Assembly: GCA_029721435.1 (NCBI GenBank)
Contig: CM056587.1
Span: forward strand, 18,298,667 to 18,362,666
Length of the DNA stretch: 64,000 nt
Origin: Gymnothorax reevesii
Taxonomy: Eukaryota; Chordata; Actinopteri; Anguilliformes; Muraenidae
Reading direction: 5' to 3'
Numbering within the stretch: position 1 is the stretch's first letter; every line of letters starts with the position of its first letter. A model generated the notes under the pieces. That model did no database searches. It worked only from the letters and a program-made list of their open reading frames with translations, and had not been told where the DNA came from. This document shows, one piece after another, positions 21,180 through 34,280 of this stretch. Both the position numbers and the translations under genes were made by a program.

Positions 21180-21195
21180 GTGCTAATTAAGTGTT

Positions 21196-21421
21196 TTTGA
21201 TAATGGTGACTGTGTACGGTCATCGTTCTGCAATCGGAGAGGTTGAGATGTTTTGTTTGAAGCTGACATTGGATTTCAGAAGCAGTACTCCGCCAGCATA
21301 ATTTCATTTTGTGGCATTGATGGGATTGTGTTTGTACAGTTTACAAATACTGTATTATTGGAAAGCAATATAATTGTGGTGTTATTTCTGAAAAAACCAT
21401 TTTTGCTCTTTAGCTGGTCAG

Positions 21422-21463
<42 letters not shown>

Positions 21464-24400
21464 AGAACAGCTGCCCTTTCCTCAACTGTTTGCTATACTG
21501 GTGCTTATCATTGTATTTTTTATTTTTTTCTTTAATATTGAGAGCAGGCATAAGCCATTAAGTTTGTGGCACAGATCACAAAGTTGAAGAAAATTTGAAG
21601 AATTTTGAGTTAATTCTTCGTATCGTGGCAATTTTTGGGAATGTATGCCATTCATAGTATATCTTTGTTTTAAATATTGGGGCCTGCTGTTAACACACTT
21701 AATTTGTCCAATCGAAAACCATGAGCTTATTATCGTACCCATACCCAATGAAGTGTGAGAGAAGATTTGAGAGAATTACACACAACTTTCAGGAAAGGTG
21801 TGCAATGGCCCTTCTAATTTAGCTTCTAAAATGTAATTGGGATCTAAAAAATTCTGTGCGGTATGTTGTGCCTGGCACTGCTTGCTAGTTTTTTTTTTTT
21901 TTTTAAAGAGACGTCAACAAACCTAACAGTGGTTCATAAATCCATAAAGATGACACATCAGACATCTGACCGGAAAACTGAAGCTCTACCGATGTGGTGA
22001 AATTTAAAGAGGAGTTTTTAGAGCAGTCTGACAGTGACTTACATTAATTGTTGGTGATGGTGGGTTTGTTTAAGTGCAGAGACAATTTGTTGAGACGGAA
22101 GAGATTTCTTGTCCAAGAACAAGTGCATTATGTGATAGACTACTTTTTCCATTTTGGGTGCAATCTTTCTTGGCATTCTTTGATATTTTTCATGTGCCTG
22201 AGCATGGACAATAATTTAAAAGTTATAAGTGCTGTAATTGAGAGGGATTAGTCTTTAGATTGATTCAGTTGTGCTCTTTATAAAAAAGTTTTGCCACATT
22301 TGGTATCCTCCTTGGGAAACCAAAATGGCGACCGACGCATTCTGTTGATTGCCTTGAAACTGCTGCTGCAGAGATGAAAGTTGACGTGTATTATGCACAC
22401 GCCATGCCATTTCCCTGCCTCAAAACTCTGTTGCACAGCTGACTGCTTTGATGCACTGAGTACAAGGTTCCAATAAGTTTTTTTTTTAATTGATCCTGAT
22501 GTCTTCTGCAAGGACCAACTTATGCCCAGGTAACACATTCACCAGCCAGTGACTCCATCATTCTGCATAAGATGATGCCTCAGCTCGGAGCATCCTTTTC
22601 TTTTAAGGCAAAATTGACAACCTCCTAAAATCTCACAGGTAACCAATTAGTTTTAGGCTTTCCAGTGTTTTAACAGTTCAGCTAGTATCACACGCCATAG
22701 GTCTAAAAATGGTGTGCACTGCTGTGGAAGGAAAAATCACAACTTGCCAAAAATGAACTCAAGCATTTTTGCGGAAAAAATAATGATAAATATGGGGTAA
22801 ACTAGCAGATTAATCACTTAAACATCTAAATTAGCATTTATTCTTGCTGCAGCAATCTTCTAATGGACAAAATCAAGATTATTGGCCCCTTTGTTAAGAT
22901 GTTAATCTCAACCATGGATGCTAAAGCTATTATTGCTCTAATCAGCTGTATTGTCAATGAGTCGCTTTACTTCATCTTTCTCATTCTATGAATATTCGGT
23001 CATCTCGCTCATTTCCAGCGCAAGATCGACAGCTCTGGCATGGCCTGCTTTTGTTTAAAGATTAATTCGAAGATTAGTTTTCTGCATTTTCAGCACATTC
23101 AGAATTACAAAAAATATGTAGCAGTCTTATCACTGAACAAAATCTGGGAAACTTCTCAAATCTTGCACGGCACAAGGATGGTCTGGAATTATTTTGTCTG
23201 GTGGTGAACTGCTTCCATATGAATGAGACTGGTAGTTCCCAAAATGGTGAATACTTCTGGAATGTTCCCTGGGATATTCCCACTGCAGCTGCGAGTGTGG
23301 GTAGTGAATGTGAAAGCGGTTGTTCCTGTTATCTGCCTTATTTCCTTTGCTAATGTTTGGACATGTTGTGTTCTCACCAGTCTGTTTTCTTCAACCTTCT
23401 GCTATCACAAAATCGTGAGAAACAAAGAAGCTCTGATTTACAATGAAGTAAAATGAGCCCTGTGCATTAAATGTCTGCAACGACATCCCATATGCTCTAA
23501 GCCTGAAGATCTGTTCTCGTCCAGTTAGTCAGTGTCACTTATCTTGCACCCTGAACTGCTTATTTCACACCTGTGAGAAAGCTCGTATTTAAGTGGCTGC
23601 AAATTTGATTCTGCAATTTTGCTGGGTCTTTGCATGGCTGAATTTGAGTGAATCTGGTGTTTAGAAACAAGCAATGTACAATTTTACTGGATTGTACAGG
23701 ACCCCTGCGATACAGTGTCTTTTTGCTTATTAATTGAGTATGATGCAATGAGGCTGAAGTGCCACTTGTTCTGTTCAGAGAATGTAGCTAGCTTGTAAAG
23801 GTAATGCCTAAATGATTCCTACCCTGCCAGCATAATGTGATGTAAGCTGTCACCAGCTAGCCTCAGAGCTACATGAAAAATGAGCTGCTCAGTGCCATGG
23901 TTTTAATGTAGCTGTATAGCTAGCAAGCTGGCCACTGTAGATGTGAAATGAAGGTATGTGCAAGTAACATTAGTGTAGCGCACTTCATTTGAGCCAGAAA
24001 CAAAAAACAAACATGGCAAGCATAACTGGGTAAAATGAAACCTTTTATCAGGCTTTGACTGAATCGCTAATAGTTTTATTAATGGACTTGCTAGCTTGAT
24101 TAGCAAGCTAACTGATAGAAGCAACGTGCAGTCCGAACTTAGTTTGATGCAACTGCGCAGATCCTACCAAATGATTGGCTCATCTGCTACATTTTATCTG
24201 TTAATGTGCAAAGTTAGAAGGTTATAGCTAGTACCGTTCTGGAGAGATTGAGTTTAAAAAGATTGTCACTCGCCCACTTGCTCTCTTCCATTTTGGCCAT
24301 ATAAGCCTGCTATTGCCAGGAAAAGAATTGCCACCACGTGAGCCTACTTTCTTGACAGGGCAATTTGCTTTTTAGTTCTGTATTCCATCTCATTTGATCA

Positions 24401-27400
24401 AGAAAGAATGAATTTAAAGTTTAAACACACTCTCAGCTTCAGTTTATATGCGTGTACAGTCATGTCATCTGGCTACGAACCATGCAAGAACTTTTTTAGA
24501 ATGACCTTCCAAAATAGTTACAAACTGTTCAGTGCACTGGACTGTTGACGGAATATTCTAGTGTTTAATTTCACAATGTTTGAATGCTGCCACCATCAAT
24601 GTGGCAAGAGTTGCATCCGCATAGTGTGAATTTACCATCCCTCCTGGTACGAAGAGAACAAGAACAGAAGTGGATTATGACTATAATGATTGAGTAATCA
24701 GGAAATGTGATTTTCTTGGGTGATGCTCATAAATGGTTGCTGTTCACTTCTTTAATAGGTATGGAATGATTTGGTATGATTGTTTTGCTTTAGCAACTAG
24801 AACAAAAATTAATTTTGACCATGTAAAAAAAGTTTTTTGTTTTTTTTTTTGTATAAAGCTTATGAAAGGCTGCGATAGGTTTCTTTTTTGAGAATTAATA
24901 GCTTTTGGTATGACTCTATGGTATGTTTTTCTTTGCTTTTTGTAATGGCACTTTTGTTTTGTGATTTGGTCTAGGAGAGTGTATATGAGAGAAAAGATGA
25001 TGTGGTTCTTTCTTTACTTGTTCATTGGTTAAGTGACTGTATATCACCAGAACTTGAGGAGAACTATTTATCAGATGTGCAAAATAACATCTCCCAAATG
25101 TTGATAAATTCTACTCAAAATCTTTGTCCTGACTACAAGTACATTGCCTGTCTAAAAAACAGTTGCCAAATTAACAAATATCATTTGATCATTATTGCAG
25201 TGATTTAATATGTTTCCGCTGGCGATATTTATTTTAACCCTCACTGATGGAGCGCGAAGCATTTCATTTCCTTAAAAGAAATTATTTTGGAAGAGATTTC
25301 CCTTGGTGACGGGACAGATATTTCAGTGTTTCAGAAGGGGCAAATTATTGGCCTGCATCAAGTAAAGAAAACAAGAAATTAAAAAGCATGAGGAATCGTT
25401 TTCACACAGGAATTAGCCATAACAAAGTCCTGTCCTTAACTGCATCGAAAGCAATTAAGATGACAGAGTGGTTCAGCTATCTCATCCTCAAGACAACGTC
25501 TTGAGCCAAAAATTAATGCAACTGATTAAAAATAAACGTTCTGACATTGCGTACGGTTGTCAAAGCAATGACACAATGCATTTGCACTATAATCAAACCT
25601 AAATGGGTTCTAATTAAGTATTTGAGTGTGAGATTTCTTTAGATGGGGAGTCAATTTTGAAAGCAAGATCATGACTTGGAATTTGGTAGTCAGCAAAAAT
25701 GTTGTTTATTGTTTTGATGTGAAGCAAAAGCAAGTGAGGTGAGGCTTGTGGAACCTTGTCTGTTCAGTGAAAAAATATGTTGTGATGACTGAATTTGTGT
25801 TGTGGTTGTGTATGACGTTCTGTTTTACTCATGAATTTGGTGTGTGCTGTCTATATGTTACTGGTTAATCTGCTTGTTTAAATGGGCAGAATTTTGTTGT
25901 TTCTTGCTCCAAAGAATGTGAAAAAGATTCTATTGATGACTGATATTCATTCAGTTATCTTGTAAATTTTATTTTATTAAAGGGTTATCAATGTGTAGCC
26001 AGTGAGATGTGCAACTTGGCACATTCATGGCTTTTTTTTTTTACCTGCATGTGGTGCATTCATGCAAATGTTGTGTGGTAAAATATATAAATCAAGGAAC
26101 CATAATTGTCATTGTCAAAATGGGTCTGTTATGCAGGTAGGGCATTCCAAGCCTCACAAAAAAAGTCATATGTACATTATTGTTACAGAATGCATTCTTA
26201 AATAAGCTTAATATTTATGAGACTGGCCCTTGGTGAACGTAATTTCCTCAGACTAAAATTGTGCACAGCCGCTTAATTGTGCGGAAGCCTCTGCGTATTG
26301 CTTTATGCTTCTTGCATTTTTTATTTACTCCTGATAATTGTTCATTTGTGTAAGGATTATTCAGTGGAATTGTGATTATAATTTTATGATTTTCCAGCTG
26401 GTTTGATATGGGCACTATGGAACTGTTGGCACAGCAGTCATATTGAAATCTATATAAGCACAGCTGTGGTTTGACTGTTGACTGAATTCATTGCTCTAAA
26501 AATCTCTACGCTGGCTATGCTAGACCCAGCACACTTTCTTGGAAGGAACATCAGAGCTAGACTGGCTTATTGCCAAAGTGTCTAGTTCATTGGCCCTCGA
26601 TACCCCATTCTCCTGCCCTGCACCTATTTATAGAGGACTGTCTGTACGAACTGAAATAGACGACCTCTGAGGCATATTGGTGGAATAGTCCATATACCAC
26701 CTTTTTTGATGACAGTGAATCCAGTAATGGGTTATGAGGCTACAAAAAGGACGACTAGCTGCATGAAGCGTGAGACCTTTTCATAAAGATTGTGGCAAGA
26801 TTTCTTGGTCTTGAGCTAGTTCCTTCACGTCATGTTTATTGTTTATTCTAATTTGCTTATAGGGCAGGGGGATGATTGAGCAAGAGGTAAAGTCCCTCAC
26901 CTTAGAATCAAAGACAGTCTTGTTTTATGTGAATGGTCGCACTGATTTGCTTTTGTCTGGCTGTGGTTAGCCTCTCTCAGTGACGAAATGCAAGTCATAA
27001 ATTATTCATCTTTCCTCTAAGCTGGCCATCAGGGGCATTATTATTCAGATGCAGTGTGTGCGCTGCATGACTCGACAGTGATGGTGTGCCTTTTTGGTTA
27101 TAGACCGGCTCTTATTTGACAGGCTTAAGTTTCGTCATGTACGCGCGGCTCCATCATTGGCAGGGGCGCTGAAATCAATTCAGACATGCAGGGGCCAAAT
27201 ATATCTCCAAGCAACCATACTAATCCACGCTCATCCCATTCCCCCCACCACTGTGGAATTACATGCGAATCGCATGACTTTGCAGACCACAGTAGCCACA
27301 GCTGCAGACACATTGCAATGATAGTAGCCCAACGTTGAGTGCAGTTACGAGCCTACACACTTTTGCATCTACCATATTCAGTGCATTGCGCACTGTAACG

Positions 27401-28000
27401 AACTGAAAAGTGGATCCAGGTACATTGAGGTAATAATCCCGTCAGAAGCAGGTATAAAGACAGGGCAAGAATTTTAAAGATTGAAGTGGTCTCGCCTGAC
27501 AGTGGAATTAAGGGAAGCAGGTTTTGCCACAGCTGGAGGTGGTATGTTAGAGCTTTTTCAATATGGCTGCCATTAGACTGCTCCACAGTGTAGAACTAAC
27601 AGGGCCAAAGCCACGTAAAGTTACCAAAGACCTATCCGGAGATATGGAAAAGAGCCGCGACACTGTGGGTGAGAGCCAACAATCCCCCTGAGGGTAGCAG
27701 CAAGAGGTGAATCTCCACAACTGCCCCCGACCAGGAGATATACGGGGTGTAAGGGTTGAAGCATCCGTGGCTGATGGATCCTAGCTGGTGACCCTGCAGC
27801 TGACCCAAGGATCATCAGAGGATGTGTGTCATGCAGATTTGCTGGGCAGGAGCTGGAATTGCTGGGCCTGTATTGATATGTTCAAGACAGCGAACACCTC
27901 CATCTTTCAGAGATCGCTCTCAAAAGCTCTGTAGCGTCGTGTTTTCTTTCCCTTGATGTAATGAAGGAAGCGTGACTGTTTTTTTCATCATTTTGCTTTA
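21196..28000. other. intergenic region, no genes recognised
   Basis: AT-rich, low-complexity patches: (CT)n at 21426-21462, T runs at 21890-21904 and 24838-24850. ORFs are all under 105 codons with no recognisable motifs. A block at 27600-27830 (AGGGTAGCAGCAAGAGGTGA, CCAGGAGATATACGGGGTG) looks like old repeat sequence but I cannot name it. Confidence 0.5.
21426..21462. repeat. (CT)n microsatellite
   Basis: About 18 CT units just past the msl3 3' end. Confidence 0.9.
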
Positions 28001-28789
28001 GGGACTTTTCACACTAGGGATTAGGCAGGGCTCCGAACATACACGACCTCAAAGTCCAGTTCATTCGTTAAGTGTAAGCACAAGTGCACCGTGCTCGGGT
28101 ACGGTACGCGAGTCTGCTTGGAAAAGATGGTCTCAGGCTCGGTTCATTTGTACTTGCACCAAATGTAAAAGCAACCATACCTGAACACGGAAGTGGCCTG
28201 TTACGTAACGTCTTATCTTTTCGACTCTCTTGTTTTAACAAACGAAGAAACTAAATTCTCGCTCAAAATTCGGCAAGACAAAATCAGACACTCGCAACTG
28301 GATACTACACACAAAAACAGATTAATGGAATAAGTTGTGAATATTTGCACTTGCAGTGTTATCACAGAACAATAGAACAGTGCCGTGACAAACTAAATAT
28401 GTGGCTGCAATATCTCAAAGTACGGGACGCAGCGCGAAAGCCTAGCAGCTCAAGTGAAGAAAAAGATACATTTCTGTGGTATGAGGCAGTGGACGGCATA
28501 ATTGGCCAGAGGCCAACCAGTGAGCCAATGGTTATTGAAAAGCAACCCATCACACCACCTACAGCACTATCAAGCAAGGGTTTGCTTATTCTTCTTTGGG
28601 CATATTTCCCAATTTAAAACCACGAGGTGCTTACTGCCACCTACTGTATTGGAAATTTGACATACGCAAGTGTACTCCAGTACGGAACAACGTTATTTGT
28701 GTGAAAGCTAACCTGCAGGGCAAGAGGGGAGGGGGGACAATCATATTGTGGCACGGTACGGAACAATCGTTCCTAGTTTGAAAGCGCCC
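28001..28789 (+). mobile_element. PIF/Harbinger-like element remnant
   Basis: The left end GGGACTTTTCACACTAGG is preceded by TTA (27998-28000). The right end CCTAGTTTGAAAGCGCCC is its inverted relative. The inside carries a decayed MYB/SANT-like gene (28345-28617). A three-base TWA duplication is typical of PIF/Harbinger, but the right flank (TCC) does not match, so the boundary is approximate. No transposase is seen, so most of the element is deleted. Confidence 0.6.
28345..28617 (+). pseudogene. MYB/SANT-like accessory protein fragment of a Harbinger element
   Basis: The frame encodes HRTIEQCRDKLNMWLQYLKV, then WYEAVDGIIGQRPTSEP. The pattern R(T/S)xEQCRxKLK.LK..Y, followed by (F/W)Y..(M/V)D.I.G.RP...P, is what I know from the MYB/SANT-like DNA-binding proteins that accompany Harbinger transposases and their domesticated MSANTD relatives. 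The N-terminal half of the domain is missing, so this is a remnant. It could instead be a chance resemblance in the short frame, but the two linked motifs make that unlikely. Confidence 0.6.
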
Positions 28790-29847
28790 TCCGTTTCCTT
28801 GAGATGATGAATCCTATCAGATCGTTCATGGCTTGGCCCTGTATAGAGTTCCATGAAGAATTTTAATAAAGGTTAAAAGTTAAAGGACATCCGTTTTCTG
28901 ACTCTGGAGGCTTGTGAGAAATATCAATGATGTACCTCTGCCACTGACTGCCAAGATATAAAATGTTCTCGACTTCTGGGTTGAGTAGTTGTTGGACTTT
29001 CATCAAACTTTCTTCCAGTTTCCCAGTTTCTGTTTCTCGCAGCTCTGTTCAATGAGGAACTGATGATTTGAATGCACCTTTAGTCTAGTGCCAGGGCAAT
29101 TAATTTCAGCTTCCTGCCCTTATCTGATAACCTGAATATAAATTTCCTGTCAAAGTAAAGACGAAATGGTTGAGTGGTTTGAGGGCACTGTTCCCAGTTT
29201 CTGTGCTCGACAGAGGTGTGCATTTTGAGTCCTGTCTTTAATGTGTTTTATAACTTTAAAGGTGTTTGAATTAATGCTAATTTTATTACTCTGTTGAGTA
29301 CTGGTGGTGGAAAAAATTAATTACATCAGCCCATTCTTTGCTATTTTATAGGCAAATTGAGTGTTGTTTTAAGAATTACACAAGGAATAAAAAAGCAAAC
29401 AATTATAAATTTAGATTATGTTCAGTGGGGTGAAATTATGGCAAGTAATTACAAGCTCTGCAAAAAACTATTCCACCTCTAGTTTTCAGCAGGTCTGGTA
29501 AGACCTTGTTAATAAAGTAGAGGCAGACACTCCGGGGGTTTTCAAGGTGAAAGCACAATGCAATTTAGTGCAAGTAAGATGGTGAACATTTTTGGAGGTA
29601 CAGACCTGTTCTCATTATGTAGAAGGTCCCGTATTATGCTGTATTTTTGGAAAGTTATATTCCTATATGTCCAAAAGCAAGCTTTATAAATCTTTTTCCA
29701 AAAAACCTTTAAAAATGGATTATAGCATTCATTGCCTGCCATTCTCTCCCCTCTGCAGAACAGGTTGTTATCAGTGGAAGTCCCCGAGGGCTAATCACAT
29801 CTGCTGTGATTGACTGGCCAACGGAGCTACGGGCCACTCATACTGGC

Positions 29848-30770
29848 CCTCATTTATCAAAACTTGCGTAGGATCTGGTGTAGATTGTGCTGTAAATATC
29901 AGCGTACGCCAGGTGTCACGTCTGATTTACGAAAAGAATGTACGTCGATGATTTCTGTGTAGAACTGAAGCAGCGTTGATAAATCTGGCGGCTGAAACCA
30001 ACCGTAATTTACATGACACGCCCCTATAAATTCATACTCTGGGAGGCATTGTACTGCCAACTTTACGACATGGACTCTTGAAAGACGGCAAAGAAGAAGA
30101 AGAACACTTAGGAGGAAATATAAATTCTCACGTCCGAGGTGGAGAAAAACAAAACAATTTTATTTGGAAGTCTTAAGAGTGGCATCAAGGGAGCCCAGAA
30201 GGCTGCAGAAAGGAAAACTATTGCTGCTGCGGTGAACACTGTTGGGGTGGAAAACCGGTGTGCAGCAGAGGTTTGATTTAATTCATTAATAAATTCAATT
30301 TAGAGATCCATGATACTTCATGTTATATAGCCTACATAATTGACTATCCAAAGGCTTTACATGTAGGTTAAAAAGATGGGCCGATATCAAGATCGCCACC
30401 AAAACACGGGTTGCTGCGCTCAGGCTCAGCAGCACACGGACCAGTGGAGGCCAACCAGACCAAACCCCCAGATGTCAATGTTTGAGGAGCGCGTAGTAGC
30501 ACTGATTATCTCCCCCTCCATCGTGGGAATACGAGGCGGTGGCGACACGGGTGAGTCCCCACCGCCTCGATCCGAGCTACATGAAGGTAATTATGCTAAA
30601 ATACAGTCTGCAGAGATCACTGTTCATTGTACGTTTATTAGTAAGCGCATTGCGCATAATCAAATTGATTGTAATTGTCAGCTGTCTGGCTTGACGAGCA
30701 GGTTGTGTCAAAATAGAAGTTTAATCAATTCTCAACACAGGTGTCTGATTAATTAATTAATTAAGCCTAT
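29848..30770 (+). mobile_element. second Harbinger-like element remnant
   Basis: Starts at about TGGCCCTCATTTATCAAAAC, with several ACGTA/TACG-rich stretches typical of the family's untranslated leader. It contains the split MYB-like gene at 30105-30600. The right terminus was not found. No transposase. Confidence 0.45.
30105..30600 (+). pseudogene. MYB/SANT-like (MSANTD4/NAIF1-type) gene, frameshifted, with a 96-bp intron
   Basis: Exon 1 (about 30105-30270) encodes RRKYKFS, a one-base frame break, then EVEKNKTILFGSLKSG, KAAERKTIAAAVN and ENRCAAE. A GT/AG intron follows (30271-30366). Exon 2 continues VKKMGRYQ, then MFEERVVALIISPSIVGI and GGDTGESPPP. The order EVEKNK..LFG, W..I..AVN.VG, RT..E.KKKW and (I/L)EERV..II....SI.GI..GGDT is that of Harbinger MYB-like proteins and nuclear MSANTD4/NAIF1-type proteins. 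The frameshift before the domain and loss of the conserved Trp (KKM for KKW) suggest it is dead, though splice sites are preserved. Confidence 0.65.
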
Positions 30771-30962
30771 TTTTTCATTTTACTAACTAGCACAACAACA
30801 GCATGGTGTCCACATTGCTGCATAGCTCTAAGATTAATGATAGCACTCTAAGATTAATGATATAACTCTAGCTCTAAGTTATAACTTTCACATACTCCAA
30901 CGTCAGGTGATGTTTGAAATCCCTTGAGGGGTTACTATTGTTGCTAACCACCACAAAACACT

Positions 30963-31352
30963 GTTATAATAATAATAATAATAATGCATCAATTTTATAT
31001 AGCACTCAAAGACACTTCACAATGGATACATTATTCATTCACTCTCTGATGGAGGTAAACTGCATTTTTGTAGCCACAGCTGCCCTGGGGCAGACTGATG
31101 GAAGCATGGCTGCCAGTACGTGGCTATGGCCCGTCCAACCACCACCAAACATTCACACACAGCTATACAGGAGTATAGTCATGTATGCATGTTCTGTGGG
31201 TGGGGGAAACCGGAGTACCCGGAGGAAACCCACGCGAACACGGGGAGAACATGCAAACTCCACACAGAAAGGCCCCAGGCCCCAGGCCCCAGGCCAGTCA
31301 CAACCTTCTTGCTATGAGGCAGTAGTGCTAACCACTCTGCCACCGTGCTGCT
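30963..31352 (-). repeat. SINE-like dispersed repeat, minus-strand copy, with (AAT)n at one end
   Basis: Starts with (AAT)n at 30967-30985, then CATCAATTTTATATAGCACT, CTGCCCTGGGGCAGACTGAT and CCAACCACCACCAAACATTC. From about 31200 it is the reverse complement of the repeat at 94 and 33889: GAGAACATGCAAACTCCACA, then CACAACCTTCTTGCTATGAG and CTAACCACTCTGCCACCGTG. A CCCCAGGC triplet repeat sits at 31273-31295. Confidence 0.7.
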
Positions 31353-33190
31353 AAATGCTGTTCCAAATGCCTGCCTACTTCCTGACATCTGGACATAGAC
31401 ACCGATTGGTAAAGAGCCTGTTCACAACCAAGTGCAACATGCAGCCTCTGTAATAGAATGAAGCAATATGTCAGTAATTACTTTTTAACAAATTTGGGGT
31501 TGTACTGGCACTCAGTCTGGTAATTACAAGCAGGTGTGAACTGACTTCAGCAAGACGGCAATGTTGACAAAAGCGAAAAGGTAACATTAGCAATGTGAGG
31601 GAGAGAAAGGTAGGAAGGTCTAGCAAATCCGTGGGAAGAAGCAGGGCTCGTAGACAGACCTGATAAGTGTGAATAATGAAAAGTAGGTCTGTTTATGACA
31701 TGCAAGACAGCAGGGATTTCAAACCATATCTGATGGCTGTTCTGTAAGGTTATCAAAGTCAACCTTCTCTCAGCTGTTTGATTAAGAAGACTACTGTATT
31801 GGTGGACTGGGCTGGTAAAAAGTATTTTCCATAATACTGTATGTATCCTTGTTAAGTTTGATTATTTGTGATAAAATAATACAAATTGACATTTGCTGTG
31901 AGTAGGTGTAAGCTTAAGCGGTAGACCAAAGGTCATTAACGTGAAATGAATCGGGTTGACCCAGCAAGGATGATAATCCTGCTGGCTGTGCCCCTTTTGA
32001 CCTCCGGGATTGGTTTTGTCAGGATTTATATGTTATTCCCACATGCAGAGTGCGATCAGTTTGCCATACAGCACTGATGAGGCTTAGTCAGTAGCCATAT
32101 CTGCTTTATTTTGCTTTTGTCGTATTTCTTAACAGTTTACTCCTGGGTGATACACACTGTTAATGAGCTTGACAGTATTTATCAGTTTAAAACGTAGTTT
32201 CTTATTTGTCTCTGGCTGTCACTGTCCTGATTACAGCACATGTGAATTGTGGAATCGTAAACTACCTCACAGGCATTGATTAAATTTTCTCATCTGTGCT
32301 GGCTATAATGCAAGCAAATCCATGAATCAGGGCTGCATTGTGTTGGTTGTATTGAAAAATGACCAGATTGGATGCATATTGTTGTTTTAGCCCAGTACTG
32401 CAATGTCCCATTCGACAAACACAACTATTAACACTAATCACAGTCATGCTGATCATGATGACATGGTAATGAAGACATTGATTTGTAGAATTCAGTGTTG
32501 TGGACAGAAACAAAATCCTGCTCTTACGCCAGACCTTCATAATAAGGTTGGACACCCCTCTCATGCATCATTAGTTTATTTCCACGATTGAAATCTATGT
32601 TGTATATACTGACTAAGGTTGTACCGATTATGCCGCATAATCAGGTGTCACAATAACACAAAAATGGCATATAGTTGGTAGTTGTCGATTTAACAGTTGT
32701 TAACTAATGTTTCAACAGTATTATTTAACGAAACAATAATTCAGTCAGAAAACGTTTCTACATCCTATATCTACTCGAGGACACGTACAGGTGGAATTGT
32801 CACAGTCAATGCACAGGTGCTGCTCCATAATTACATTATTGTGGACTTGCAGCCCCGCATGCGGGGATTTGAATGGCTGGACTGAGGCTGCTCTTAGCTC
32901 AGTTTTACACTCACTGTCAAAACTTGCGCCAGCTGACGTCTGTAGGATCCCTGCCCATGGTTATGTGATGAAATGACAGAACTCAAGCTGCCCTGGCCAC
33001 AGTCCTTTCCCCTGAGGGGTCAAAGACTGCAAACGGCACGCGTTAAAGCACAGTGGAGCTGGGCATCACCGCTGATTAACCAGAGGTTAAATTTGGCAAG
33101 GAGTGAAGAGCAAACTGCGTATCTGTTTTAGTGAGGCCATATTTAAAAAATTAGATGGTTAACATCCCCAGAATTACTTCCCGCCTCAAA

Positions 33191-33193
<3 letters not shown>
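31353..33193. other. no gene recognised
   Basis: AT-rich intergenic sequence with short ORFs only and no repeats that I can identify. Confidence 0.5.

Positions 33194-33262
<69 letters not shown>
33194..33262. repeat. A-run followed by (TA)n microsatellite
   Basis: About 17 A then about 26 TA units, directly abutting the left end of the Tc1 remnant at 33263; (TA)n would offer many TA targets. Confidence 0.9.
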
Positions 33263-33265
<3 letters not shown>

Positions 33266-34280
33266 GTGCTGCTGTGAAAAAGTATTTGTCCCCTTCCTGA
33301 TTTATTTATTTATTTATTTTTTGCATATTTGTCACACTTAAATGTTTCAAATCATTTAAAAATTTTAGTATTAGTCTAAGATAACCCGGGTAAATACAAA
33401 ATGCAGTTTTTAAATAATGATTTCATTTATTAAGGGAAAAAAGCTATCAAAACCTCCCTGGCCCTATGAGAGAAAGTCAAACATGGTGGTGGTAGTGTGA
33501 TGATCTGGGGCTGCTTTGCTGCTTCAGGACCTGGACGACTTAACGTAATTGATGGAACCACGAATTCTGCTCTGCACCAGAACGTCCTCCAGGAAATGTC
33601 CAACCATCAGTTTGTGACTTCAAGCTCAAGCGCACCTGGGTTATGCAGCAGGACAATGATCCGAAACACACCAGCAAGTCCTCCTCTGAATGGCTTAAAA
33701 TAAAAACAAAATGAAGGTTTTGGAGTGGCCGAGTCAAAGTCCGGACTTAAATCCGATTGAGATGCAGTGACATGACCTTATACAGGCCATTCATACTCCA
33801 AAACCCTCCAAAGTGGCTGAATTAAAACAATGCTGCAAAGTGGAGTGGGCCAAAATTCCTCCACAGTGATTTGAAAGACTCATTGCCAGTTATTGCACAG
33901 TGGTTAGCTGCCTCACAGCAAGAAGGTTGTGGGTTCGAATCCAGCCTGGGGCCTCTCTGTGTGCAGTTTACATGTTTTCTCTGAGTACTCCAGTTTCCTC
34001 CCACAGTCCAAAGACATGCATGTCAGGTTAATTGGAGTCAATAAATTGCCCATAGGTATGAGTGTGAGAGTGAATGGTCTGTGAATGGTGTGTGCAACTG
34101 CGATGGAATGGCAACCTGTCCAGGGTGGGTCCCTGCCTTTGCCTGTAGTCAGCTGGGATAGGCTCCAGCTCGCCCCGTGACCCTAGTGAGGAATAAGCGG
34201 GTATAGAAAATGAATGAATCTTTTAAAAACAGCATTTTGTATTTACTTAGGTTATCTTTTTCTAGTTTTAAAATTTGGTT
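33263..34280 (+). mobile_element. Tc1-like remnant, interrupted by a SINE-like repeat and cut by a SINE
   Basis: The left end GCAGTGCTGCTGTGAAAAAG + TATTTGTCCCCTTCCTGAT matches the family at 36210. An internal deletion joins the terminal repeat straight to the second half of a + strand transposase (33474-33850) with VMIWGCFAASGPGRL, RTMIRNTPASPPLN and [18 protein letters not shown] sequence in broken frames. The 3' inverted terminus resumes at 34219-34280 (AAAACAGCATTTTGTATTTA, CTTAGGTTATCTTTTTCTAG) and ends at the next SINE. Confidence 0.8.
33889..34218 (+). repeat. full-length copy of the SINE-like dispersed repeat inside Tc1
   Basis: Runs CACAGTGGTTAGCTGCCTCA, GGTTGTGGGTTCGAATCC (a Pol III B-box-like GTTCGAATC), CTCTGTGTGCAGTTTACATG, CCACAGTCCAAAGACATGCA, AGCTGGGATAGGCTCCAGCT and AAGCGGGTATAGAAAATGAA(TGAA)n. 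The sequence either side belongs to the same Tc1 element, so it inserted later. Whether the family is a true tRNA-derived SINE is uncertain. Confidence 0.75.

Larger units (their letters stand above)
19598..21195 (+). other. msl3: msl3 3' UTR (approximate)
   Basis: Sequence between the msl3 stop and the first AATAAA downstream. It contains the ~30-bp minisatellite at 19621-20095, a poly-A run at 20815-20834 and GT-rich tracts near 21107-21130. The 3' end is inferred from the polyadenylation signal, not from transcript data. Confidence 0.6.

Noticed and set aside
27600..27840. GC-richer block with GGGTAGCAGCAAGAGGTGA
   Set aside because: Looks like old repeat sequence, possibly LINE 3' sequence, but I could not match it to a family well enough to call.
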